DNA from: Parvularia atlantis
Taxonomy: Eukaryota; Opisthokonta; Rotosphaerida
Assembly (NCBI GenBank): GCA_943704415.1
Contig: CALSCO010000284.1
Span: forward strand, 1-51,567
Direction: 5' to 3'
DNA length: 51,567 nt
Shown here: piece by piece, positions 20,806 through 30,740 of the stretch
Position numbering within the stretch: position 1 is the stretch's first letter
Layout of the letters: each line of letters begins with the position of its first letter
Position numbers and translations under genes: made by a program
Notes under the pieces: model-generated
Database searches by the model: none
The model's input: only the letters and a program-made list of their open reading frames with translations
Told to the model about the DNA's origin: nothing

Positions 20806-23800
20806 ATGAGCACGTTCTTCCGCCGATCGCGGCCCGATGCGGTGCGCGCCGCCACCCGATCGGGCCGCACCGCGCTGATGCGGCTCCAGAGCGAGGCCGA
20901 TGGCGCCAGCGGCGGCGAGGGCGAGGTCGAGGGCGTGCTGTGGAAGCTGGGCGACAAGGGCATCGGGCGCAAGATCTGGCGCAAGCGTCTGTTCCGCGCG
21001 CACAACGGGCGGCTGTACTACTACAAGCCGACGGACCGCGACTGGTGCCGTGCCCGCGGCCTTCGACAAGCGCGTGCGGCTCACGGGCCGCGCAGGAGCA
21101 AGCCACTCGGCCTGATCGCGCTCGAGAAGGTGATGGAGATCAAGCCGGCGTTTGTCCACGTCGGCATCGTCCCCGCCGGCGCGCGCTCCGACAGCATCTT
21201 CGCGCTCGTGAGCGAGTCGCGCAACACCTTCCTCATGACCAGCGTGCGCCGGCTGCTCGTCGTGCGGCCGCCGCGGTCGCTCACGGAGGCGGGGGGCCGC
21301 ACTCGCCGCGTGCAGAACAAGGCCGCGATGAGCCGCTGGATCGAGCGCCTGTGGGAGATCAAGGCGCGCTGGGCCGACATGACCAACCTGCCCGACGACG
21401 ACAGCGCAGCGCAGGTCGGCGCATCAATGGCCCTGCTGTGTGCTGCTTGCTGACGGCGTGACGCAGGACGACCCGTACGACGATGACGAGGTCGACGACG
21501 ACGACGGCACGGCCGCCGCCGCCGACGTCAAGGTCACGGTGGACCTTGACGCGCTCGATGACGCGATCCAGGGTGCGCCCCCCGCGTGCGCGTCTTGTGC
21601 GTGACGGTGCGGGCTGGCACGCCGTGCAGACGACGGGCTGGCGAAGCCGAGCCACGCGGCCGGTAGCACGATGGACAACGTCGTCCTGTCGCCGGCGATC
21701 GACGGAGCCGTCTGCGCGGACGACTTTGCGGCAACCACAGGGGCTGACGAGGTGCCCGCACCGCCGACTGCGAGCGAGCCCGTCGTTGAGGCGCCGGCCG
21801 CGCCCGCGAGCGTCAGTGTGTACTGGGACCACGACGCGCCACTCGCCGGCACTGCCGAGGACAACGTGCGCGCCGACCGCTGCGGATAGGCGCTGCTGAC
21901 GCGCATGTGTGCGATGCAGCCGCGCTTGCGCCTGTTCCGCCAGAGCCGCGTGTTCCCGTCGTTCCAGGTGCCACATGGAGCACGCGTCGCACAGGTCTTG
22001 CAGGCCTTCTTCAAGGTACAGCGCTGCCACTCGCATGCTCATCGTGCGTGATACTCACGCGCCTCAGGCGTTTCCGATCGCGTTCTCGGACCTGGCCGAG
22101 TTGGACGACGGGCAGGTCTTGGCCGAGATGGACCGACGGTACCACGTGTACGCGGTCAGGCGCTCCGTCTGTGGTGCGCTCGTCTCGCGGCCGTGTCCGC
22201 TCCGTCTGACGCACTGCTGCAGTGCGCTTGTCGCTCTTGCACGCTCTGGACAGCGACGACGTGACGCTCGCGTTCTGCCTCGAGAGCAGCAAGGCCGTGC
22301 GTGCGGCGACGTTGCCGTCGGCCGTCTGCTGACATTGACGTGCAGCCGTACGTCGTCAACCTGGTGCCCGGCGGCCCCGAGATTGTGCTGGCTGCGCCGG
22401 ACGCGACCGTGGCGGACGTGCTCGGCGAGCGCGCTCTGCGGGCGCGGCTGGCGCGCATGTCGCAGGCCGTGCCGACTGACGAGACGCTGCAGCTGCTCGT
22501 GTCGGTCGGCGACAAGGGTGCGTGCAACATCGTCTCTTTGGCACCACGCCTGACATCGCGTATGCAGTGCTTGTGCCGTCGATGCGGCTGAACCGCGTTG
22601 TTCTGCCGGCGTCGGCCGAGCTGCAGCTGCGCTTTGCGCCTGCGGACACGCCCGCGCGGCTGTGCGTATTGTCGACTGCGGTACTTGCCTGGATTGCTAA
22701 CGGTCGTGCATCGCAGCGAGACGCCGCCGCCCTCGCCGCTCAAGGAGGAGCCAGCGCGGGCGCCGGCCCCGCTCCTGCCGGCCCGGCCGACGCCGTTTAT
22801 GTCTTCGCGGTCGATCTCGTTCGGTCAGGGGCTCGACGACGACAGCGGTGCCGTAGAGGCGCGCACGTCGAGTCCCGCCAGCGGGCACATGCTCGACGTG
22901 GTAGAGAGCAGCAGCGTGTCGCGCACGTCACCAGCGCCAGACGAGGCGGCGCTGCAGCGCAAGTCATCCAGCGACGCGCTGAAGCGGTGCGGTCACGCGG
23001 CGCTGGCGATGGCGCTGCTGCTGACGCAGCCGCAGGACCATCGACAGCAGCCTCACGCAGGCCAACAACAGCACCAAGCTGCTGCAAATCAAGGCGCCGG
23101 CCGTGCTGCGCGTCGTGCTGATGAAGGGTGAGCGTCGCCTTTGCATCTGCTGCGTGCGGTGCAACCTGTTGACCGCTCGACCGCGCGCGCAGCGGCCGCC
23201 AACTCGCCGACAAAGGCCATCCACCGTATCGCGCTGTCGGGCGTGATCCTGCAGCTGGTGGAGGGGCTATGGGAGATTACCGAGCCGGGCGACCTGGCGC
23301 TGGTGCACGAGAACGAGACGGCCGTGGCCGCTGAGGCCGGCGTCGAGCGCTTCGAGCTGAACCCGGGCGAGCTCGTCGCGCTGTTTTCTCCCACGAGCAA
23401 GGTGTGTCGCCGCGGATGCAGGGAGTGCGCAGGCTGGCTCACGCGCGCGCAGAGCTGGACGCTGTGCCTGCCGTCGCCCAAGACGCCTGCACTGCAGCAT
23501 CAACCGCAGCAGCAGGCATCGGTCGCGATGTCGACACAAGCGAGCGTGCCGCGCCTGTCGATCGCCGCGCCACAACCAAGCGCGCACGGGTCGATGCTGG
23601 AGTCGCCGCTCGTGCCGTCGTCGCCGTCGCCCGCGAGCAGCGTCGAGTCGGCGTTCGCCGCACAGCTGGCCCAGGGCGACACCTTCGTGCGCCAACTCGG
23701 GCGGGCCGTGGGCCTGCTGCTCGCGCAGATCAAGCGCGTGTCGAGCACCGGCGCCGAGGAGCCGCCGAACGAGGCAGAGTCGGCAGACGCGTCGCGCGAG

Positions 23801-23925
23801 CTGATGCACGGCCGCACGAGCGAGGACAGCGACGCGAGCTCGGTCTCGTCAGGCAGCCACAGCCGCGCCGGCAACGGCAACCAGCCCGCGCGCACAACCA
23901 ACAAGCGTCTGGTGCGCCGCGCTCT

Positions 23926-23963
<38 letters not shown>

Positions 23964-26460
23964 CGCACTGATGTGCGGCCGGCGCGGCAGTTTGACGCCT
24001 GCAACGACTCCATCAACACGCGCATCGGCCTGGCCGTGCGCGGGCAGTTTTGCACCGCGCTGGCCGCGTGCATCACCTACGGCCTCGTGCTGGACCAGCC
24101 GACGCAGCACTCGGTCCGCGCCGGCACCTCGGATTGCGCATGTTGACGGCACGGCCGCCGCGCAGATGCTTGAGAACGCAGCCGCCGCCGTCGTGTCGTC
24201 GTTCAAGACGTCGCTGCCGGCCCTCGCGAGCATGATCGGTGCATGCCTCGCGCAACTGAGAGCGCGCATGCCAACCGCGAGCGGCAGGACCTGCGCCCGT
24301 CGGCTACACTGGCAACCCGCCGCCGCGCAACACGCTCGCGCACGCGACGTCGCTGTGGGACTTTGTGCGCTCGGCGACGCTCGCGAGCTTCCCGTACGAC
24401 AGCTCCAGTGCGCGCTTGACATGCTCGGTTGTGAGGCGTGGCTGACGTGTGTGCGGTCGGCAGCCAACAGCGAGCGCGAGGTGTCCACCGCGTGGCTCAA
24501 CTCGATCGCGCAGCTCGATAGCGACAAGGCGCTGGGCAGCGACGACAACCGCAAGTTCCGCTGCTTCGTGTGCCAGCTGCTCAAGTGCGGCTCACTGTGC
24601 GCCGCTCCATTCGCTCGACTAATCGCACGGGTCGCACGGCAGCTCGCAGTCGCTCATCGCGTGGATCCGCACGGTGCTGCAGCATCCGCCGCTGCTCGGC
24701 TTCCACTTCGTCGACTGGGCGCTTGTGCGCCAGCCGCAGCTGCGGCAGAACTTGATCGCAATCCTCGACCCGATCAACGGTGCGGCTCGACGTTGCTGCG
24801 AGAGCGCGTGGTGACGGTCGCACCCGCCCAGGCATGCCGTGGAATCTGGCGCTGTATTTTGAGCTGCAGCTGCCGTCGGAGCCGGCCGCGCCGGCCGAGC
24901 CAGCGGTGTCGGCCGCAGCCAAGCTGAGCGCCATCGCCGCGGCGGCCGAGGAGCGCCCGGCTACGAACAGCTTCATGTCGACGACGGCGGTGCGCGTTGA
25001 CTTGCGCCGCGTTGCCTTTCCAACGTCTCGTGAACATGCAGGCAGCGATGGAGCGCTTCAAGCAGATGTCCGAGTCGAGCAAGCAGCTCATCTCCGACTC
25101 GAGCAAGCAGCTGATGGCCAAGGTGGCCGACACGACGGCATCGCTGAGGTACCTCGCGCGCACTGCTGCCAATACGCGGCTGCTGACGTACGTGTGCAGC
25201 CCCGACCCGCTCGTGCAGAAGCTGTCCAACTTCATGCCGGTGCGTGCGCGAGCAGCCCGCAGTCTGCGATCGCCGACAGGCCGCCCACAGACGCAGCCGT
25301 CGCGCTCGGCCGCGGCGATGCAGATCGTTGAGCGCTGCTTTGTCGACCTGCGGCGCGTGCCCGGCGCCCCGCTCGGCCTGCAGCTTGTGCCGGAGCAGCG
25401 CTCGTTCCGTGTGCTCGCCGCGATCACGCTGTCGCTCGACCGCAAGCAGCGCCGCGAGGAGTCCTTTGGATCCTTTGGGTCTGACGACGAGGGCGATGGT
25501 ACTTGCCTCTGCGCACGCCGCTTGAGCTGACGCGCTCGAGCAGCGCAAGAGCCAGAACGCGAGCTCACGTTCTCCGGCGAGGTCATTGCTGTGCGCGGAG
25601 TCGTGCCGCAGACGCCCGCCGCCGCGGCTGGGCTCGTCCAGGTGGGCGCGACGCGGCTGCGCAACTCTGCCGCCTGCTGATCGCACGCGCAGCCGGGCGA
25701 CATTGTCGAGTCGGTCAACGGCACGGACGTCCTGCGCCAGACGGTCAACCAGGCCGCGAACCTGCTGCAGCAGGAGACGCTGCACTTGACGCTGCTACGG
25801 TCGCTGCAGTCGCCGCTGATGTCGCCTGCACCAGGTGCGTGCGCCGCGGCCGGGCTAGCCGTCTGATGCGGGTGCAGGCGTCGAGAGTCCCGTGATCGAG
25901 GCAGAGCGCAAGCCGTCCGGAGTCGCGGCATCGTTGTCGCGCCTGGTACGCCGCCGCCGCGTGGTATTGGGCCGGTTCTGACCAGCCGCCCGTGCAAGCA
26001 GAAGGAGCGCATTTCGCTGCCAAAGCGGCAGAGCAGCGTCGCATCCGTGGCAGCATCAGTGGCGCCCGCACCAGCGCCCTCGACCCCCTCCAACTGGGTC
26101 TACCAGGAGGTTGAGCTGACCAAAGTGCGGCCGCGCACGGCTACGACGGCGCGGCGTGCACTGACACGCCCGCGCACAGATGACCGACGGGTTCGGGCTG
26201 GACCTTGTTGCCCGCGCAGGCGGCGGGCTCGTCGTGCAGGCGATTCAGCGCGGCGGTGCGGCGTGGCACGCCAACTGCCTCGAGGTCGGCGACCTCATCG
26301 GTGCGTCGGCAGCACACGTCGTGCGCGTGCAGCTGACGCCGCGCCAGTGCGCATCAACGGCAACAGCATCCTCGCCAAGACGCACACCGAGGCCATCGCC
26401 ATGCTCCGCGCGACCGTCACCGCGCGCCTGTCGATCATCCCCAAGAGCCAGCAGCACTGA
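20806..26460 (+). CDS. PH-RUN-PDZ-PDZ scaffold protein (many exons)
   Basis: The ATG at 20806 opens MSTFFRRSRPDAVRAATRSG. A PH domain follows (EGVLWKLGDKGIG, KIWRKRLFRA, GRLYYYKP; about 20930-21400). Next come acidic and Pro/Ser-rich linkers and a ubiquitin-like or RA-like segment (about 21900-22660, with RVFPSFQVPHGARVAQVL). A RUN-type helical domain spans about 23980-24850 (GLAVRGQFCTALAACI, DNRKFRCFVCQLLK, LIAWIRTVLQHPPLLGF). A coiled-coil-like stretch contains SESSKQLISDSSKQL. PDZ1 spans about 25320-25830 (APLGLQLV, AAAAGLVQ, PGDIVESVNGTDV) and PDZ2 about 26180-26457 (GFGLDLVA, LEVGDLIG, RINGNSIL). It ends IPKSQQH-stop. PH and RUN domains usually link membranes and small GTPases, and PDZ domains bind C-terminal peptides, so a membrane-cytoskeleton adaptor is a reasonable inference. 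I know no named protein with exactly this order. Confidence 0.8.
23931..23960 (+). repeat. (GT)15 microsatellite in an intron
   Basis: Uninterrupted GT dinucleotides lie inside an intron of the PH-RUN-PDZ gene. The intron begins with gtgcgccgc near 23911 and ends with gcggcag before the exon coding FDACNDSINTR. Confidence 0.95.
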
Positions 26461-26517
26461 CGGTCCTCTTGGTCTCTGTTTTACTTCTCAGCCGCATTGC
26501 CGTGCGCGACACAAACG

Positions 26518-28213
26518 TCACGTCGCCTGGTCGGCGGGCAGCAGCGCCTGTCGCGCGCGCTTCCACACACCCGGGTCGAGCGTCCACAGCTTATGCTGAC
26601 CCGAGACGGGCACGGGGCTGGCGAGGCGGCGCGGGCGCTCGCAGACGAAGACGTACGGCGAGTCGGACTGTGTGCGCACACTTGCTCAGCAACTCGGTCA
26701 GCCGCAAACAGCAGCAGCGCCGCACCTGCGCCGGCTTGCCACGCAGCGTTGCGCGGTACTCGGCCTGCGTGAGGCACGCCGTGACGTCGACGCAGCCGAG
26801 CAGGACGCTGATCGGGTACGCGGTCGGGAGCCGGTCGGCTGCCTCGGCTGCGGACGAGTTGTCAGCCGGCAACGCACACCAAGCGCTCGCGCACAGGCGC
26901 ACGTTGCGACATCAGGTGGTCGTTGACGACCGCGGCGATCTCGGCGTCTGTCGGGCGCTTGGACGCGGCTGCGATCCACAGCCGGCCGCGGTGAGCCGTC
27001 GGCCACGTGCGGCCCTCGACGACTTTGACGCCATGCACGAGCAGCGACGCCCACGGCTGCCACTGGTGCGCTCGCGCGTCAGCGTGCCGCACGAATGCAG
27101 AAGGCGGAAGGCGTACCATGCTCAGACATAGGCCCTCGTCCGTGTCGGTCGGGTCGCGCTCGAGCTCGTTCGGCCCGCTCGTCTCGGGCTCCTCCCAGTT
27201 GCTGTGCTGGCACTCAGTCGGGCACCGCGTATGTGTGTGTGTGGGGGGGGGGGGGGGGGGGGGGCAGCGCGCACCCGTCGCCGAGGTTGTGCTGCACGCG
27301 CGAGGCCCAACCCTGGGGCCGTGCGATCGTCGTTGAGCCCGCTGCGGGCTGCGGCTGGCTTGGTGCAGCCCCAGCGCGCACAAACGTCGGCGCCTGCTTC
27401 GTGAGGAACGGGTTGACGAACGCGCCCGTGCTGCCGTCGGCGGGGTGCGTTGGAGCGGGCGCAACGACTGTCGTCGCGTCGCCGTGCACGCCCGCGCGCG
27501 TGTTGTCGAGCGCGCTCTCGTAGTCGACCTTGAGCGCCTTCTCCTGCCGACCATCGCGCGGGTGAGCCGTGCGCGCATAAAGCGACTCGCGTGGCTGCGC
27601 ACGCGCTCAGACTCGTCCTGGCTCTCGAGAATCTGGCGGCCGGCGATGTCGATGATGATGCGCCGCGAGCGCTTGGCGTCCTCCTGCGCGCACCGTCAGA
27701 CCCATCACGTGTGCAGGTGGATGCGCACGCACCTTGGACTGCTGTAGCTGCCGCTCCTTCTCGCGCAGCACCTGGCGCTGCTCTTCCGTCAGCCAGCGGT
27801 TGTTCTCGCTCGCAAAGTAGTCGGTCTCGTCGTCTGCCGCAAGCATGAGTGCGCGCATCTCAAGCATGCGGGCACGTACCGATGACCTTGGTGCGGCGCG
27901 CGCTCGTGCGGTCGTACTCGAGCAGCTTGTCCTTGTGCTCCTCGGCCTTGCGCTGCGCCTCGGCCTCCAGCACGGTCTCCTCGGGCGTCATCGCCACGCC
28001 CTTCTTGCGCGTCTGCTTGACGATGCGCTGCTGCTGCTCCTTCGAGAATACCTGCAGCGCAGGTCATAAGCAGCGGCAGAGGTGCACAGACAAGCGCGTG
28101 CACCTCGACGCCGCAGGTCAGGCACGGGCCGGGACCCTCCTGCTCGCAGATGATGCGGCCGCACGTGAGGCAGTTCGTGAGCAGCCCGTGCCGCGCGGCT
28201 GGTCGCGCGCGTG

Positions 28214-28252
<39 letters not shown>

Positions 28253-28763
28253 CGTACGCAGGCAGCACGCACCCTGGCAGCCGCAGTCGATCCGCCCGGG
28301 CAGGACGCGCTCGCGCAGCCCCTGCAGCTCGGCGAGGTTCAAGCGCACGCTGCCGCTGTTTGGCCGCACGGGCGCCGGTGCTGCTGCCGCCGCCGTTGTT
28401 GGTGCCGCTGCTGGTGCAGGTGCAGGTGAAGGCGACGGCGAGGGCGAGGGCGAGGGCAAAGACGCAGTGCGCGCGGGGGACTTGTTGGCCGGCTTCTTGC
28501 CCTTGTCCTTTCCCGCCTTGGGCTTGAACAGCTGCTCGGTCTCGCTCGTCTGCGCGTGAACGTCGACGATCAGCAGCAGCGGTGGCAGAGGTGGCGGAGG
28601 ACGTGCGCGCCTTCTTGTACACGCGCGCCTCGGGGATCGCGAAGCGCGCCAGGTCGCCCGACGCGGCCTCGGCGCTGAAGCGGCGCCAGCAGAAGTCGCG
28701 CGCGAACGCATCGACCGCGTCCGTCTCGCCGAGCACGTCCTGTGCGCGCCCGTCGTCCGCGAT

Positions 28764-28794
<31 letters not shown>

Positions 28795-29011
28795 GACGGT
28801 TGCGCGCCTTGAGGTACGCGCTGATCTCGGCCGCATCCGCCGCGTCCTCGAGCATCCAGCGCGCGACGGGCGCCACCGCGGCCTCGTCCTCAGCGTCCTG
28901 CCACGCCGATGCGCTCGCGCCCGCAACGGCGCCGCCGCCCAGCAGCAGCCGGCGCAGCTCGGCGCGCGTCCACGTCGCGAGCGGCGCCGCCGCCGTCAGT
29001 TGCGCCATCAT
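26518..29011 (-). CDS. TRIP4: TRIP4 / activating signal cointegrator 1 (ASC-1)
   Basis: This minus-strand gene has about ten short introns. The N-terminal exon (MMAQLTAAAPLATWTRAELR) matches the TRIP4 helical start. Further exons give the zf-C2HC5 finger (NCLTCGRIICEQEGPGPC, about 28110-28190), the signature KLLEYDRTSARRTKVI with DETDYFASENNRWL (about 27800-27940), and a C-terminal ASCH domain (GLCLSMWQPWASLLVHGVK, VEGRTWPTAHRGRLW, ISVLLGCVDV). The end is HKLWTLDPGVWKRARQ. TRIP4 belongs to the ASC-1/RQT complex that splits stalled ribosomes and supports alkylation repair. ASCH is a putative RNA-binding fold. Two introns near the 5' end appear to begin with GC (28740-28807 and 28550-28610). 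Other introns carry a (CA)n tract and a long poly-G run. Confidence 0.93.
27229..27264. repeat. (TG)n plus 22-base poly-G run in a TRIP4 intron
   Basis: A short TG repeat is followed by 22 consecutive G (27243-27264). On the coding strand this is a poly-C run just downstream of the 5' splice site, between exons ending NLGDG and beginning HSNWEEPETSG. Exact length may be unreliable because such runs are hard to sequence. Confidence 0.9.
28216..28251. repeat. (CA)18 microsatellite in a TRIP4 intron
   Basis: Perfect CA dinucleotides (GT on the coding strand). They lie in the intron that separates the exon ending RIDCGCQG from the zinc-finger exon starting ARHGLLTNCLTC. Confidence 0.95.
28550..28610 (-). 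other. Deduced GC-AG intron 2 of TRIP4
   Basis: The upstream exon ends PEARVYKK in phase 0 and the downstream exon starts TSETEQLFKPK in phase 0. The intron starts gcgcgcacg and ends ttcacgcgcag with a gctgctgat branch-like motif. The nearby GT is in a different phase. Confidence 0.6.
28740..28807 (-). other. Deduced GC-AG intron 1 of TRIP4
   Basis: The upstream exon ends ...AEISAYLK in phase 0 and the downstream exon begins DVLGETDAVDAF in phase 0. The only 5' site that keeps phase starts gcgcgc; the GT dinucleotides nearby fall in the wrong phase. The 3' end is the usual gcacag. Confidence 0.65.
28764..28791. repeat. (AGC)9 triplet repeat in a TRIP4 intron
   Basis: The repeat lies inside the first TRIP4 intron (CTG on the gene strand), within the deduced GC-AG intron 28740-28807. 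It is not translated in the gene model used here. Confidence 0.85.
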
Positions 29012-29021
29012 TCGGCACGGG
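29012..29021. promoter_or_regulatory. Ten-base divergent interval between TRIP4 and iadA starts
   Basis: The TRIP4 ATG (29011, minus) and the iadA ATG (29022, plus) face away from each other with ten bases between them. Promoter elements and both 5' UTRs must therefore overlap the partner's coding region, unless one start is further downstream. Confidence 0.5.
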
Positions 29022-29076
29022 ATGTGTGGCTCTCTCACGCTTCGTCAGTGCGGCACACTGCTGCCGCCGCTGCTGC

Positions 29077-29108
<32 letters not shown>

Positions 29109-30713
29109 GCAGCGACGGCGCCGTGTGCGATGGCGCAGACGGTGCGCCTGTGCGCGTGCGCATCGCGGTCGCCCCTGCTGACGCGCTCGCAGGACCCGCC
29201 CGCGCCCGCGCCGACCGACCTGATCGTGCTCGCGGGCGGCGTCGTGTACGCGCCCGAGCCGCTGGGACGCCAAGACGTGCTGCTGGGCGGCGGCACGGTG
29301 CTCGGCGTGGTCGATCCGCTCACGCCGCAGCAGCTGGCCGCGCTCGAGGCCGTCGGCTGGGACGTGACCGTGTACGCGCTCAACGGCTCAACCGTCGTGC
29401 CGGGCCTCGTCGACGTGCACGTGCATGTGACCGGCGGCGGCGGCGAGCTCGGCCCGGCCTCGCGCACGCCCGAGGCGCAGCTGTCGCAGCTGATCGACGC
29501 CGGCATCACGACCCTCGTCGGCGTGCTCGGCACCGATTCGGTCTCGCGCAGCCTGCAGAACCTGCTGTTCAAAGTCCGGTGCGTCGCGTCGCTTCCTCGC
29601 TTCGCGTGGTCGTGCTCACGGACAGGCGCAGGGCGCTCAACGCCGACGGGCTGACGGCGCACATGTACACGGGGGCGTACCGCGTGCCCGTGCCCGTGCT
29701 CACGACGTCGGTCATGGACGACATCTCGCTCATCGAGCAGGTGATCGGCGTGGGCGAGCTCGCGCTGAGCGACTACCGCTCGTCCGTGCCGTCGTTCGAC
29801 GAGCTTGCGCGCATCGCGTCCGACTGCCAGGTGCGCGGCAGTGGCGGGGCGGGCGTGTGCGCACGCCCATCCCTGCGCTGACTGGGTGGCAGGTCGCCAA
29901 GCTGATCTCGGGCAAGAGCGGGATCATCCACGTGCACGTGGGCAACGGGCGCACGCTGCTGCAGCCGCTGTGGGACGTGGTGGAGAAGACGGAGATCCCG
30001 ATCACGCAGTTCCACCTCACGCACATTGCGAGCCGCTCGGACGAGCTCAAGGACGACGCGCGCGCGTGGCTCGCGGCCGGCGGCACGATCGACCTCACGG
30101 CCGACACCGACGACGACTCGGTCGCGGCCGACTACCTCAACGCGCTCAAGCGCGAGGGCCTGGTGCGCGGGAGAGCAGCGACGCGCACGCGAGGACGCAG
30201 CTGACCGCCCGCCCCGCCCCGCCCAGCCGCTCGCGCAGGTGACGCTGTCGTCGGACGCGTTCGGGTCGTTCCCGCGGCGCAACGAGGAGGGCGTGATCGT
30301 GGACTGTGCGTACATGCGTGTGCGCTGATCGGGCCGTGCTGACGCGGCCTGTGCGGCAGACGGCGTCGGCCAGCCCACGTCGCTGCTCGTGACGCTGCGC
30401 GCGCTGATCAGCAAGTACGGCTGGACGCTCGGTGCGGCGCGCGGGCGCTCGCGTGCGGTGGCTGACGCCGCGCGGGGCAGACGAGGCCCTGCCGCTGCTG
30501 ACGACCAACGTGGCGCGGATCCACTCGTTTGGCAAGAAGGGGCGCCTCGAGGCCAAGGTGCGCGTGGCGCTGGGCCGCCGGCGCGTCTGACGAGCGGCGC
30601 AGTACGACGGCGACGTGCTCGTGCTGGACAGCGATCTGCAGGTTCAGTACGTGTTCGCGCGCGGGCAGGCCGTCAAGACGCCCGGCTGGGTGAAGAAGGG
30701 CATGTTCGAGTGA
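29022..30713 (+). CDS. iadA: Isoaspartyl dipeptidase (IadA, peptidase M38) with signal peptide
   Basis: An amidohydrolase that matches bacterial IadA along its length. It has VDVHVHVTGGGGE (metal-binding His-x-His), GVLGTDSVSRS, AHMYTGAYRVP, VIGVGELALSDYRSS, IHVHVGNGRTLLQPL, LTHIASR, LSSDAFGSFPRR (catalytic Asp) and the C-terminal VFARGQAVK. A glutamate (GVGEL) sits where E. coli IadA has the carbamylated lysine, a substitution I recall from other bacterial IadA proteins. The N-terminus is a poly-leucine hydrophobic stretch ending TAPCAMAQ, a plausible signal peptide, so the enzyme may enter the secretory pathway. Several short introns interrupt it (the first begins gtgcgcctg after codon AQT). 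The role is cleavage of beta-aspartyl dipeptides from damaged proteins. The bacterial-type family suggests old horizontal transfer followed by intron gain. It ends 27 bp before the KDM8 start. Confidence 0.9.
29077..29108 (+). repeat. CTG triplet tract coding the leucine run
   Basis: A run of CTG codons encodes the poly-leucine core of the IadA signal peptide. The hydrophobic core has therefore probably grown by triplet expansion. Confidence 0.8.
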
Positions 30714-30740
30714 TGTCGTTTGTGTCTGCGGCTCGTGCGC

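Noticed and set aside
27243-27264. Poly-G run as a functional G-quadruplex element
   Set aside because: It is intronic, and its length may be a sequencing or assembly artefact. There is no further evidence of function.
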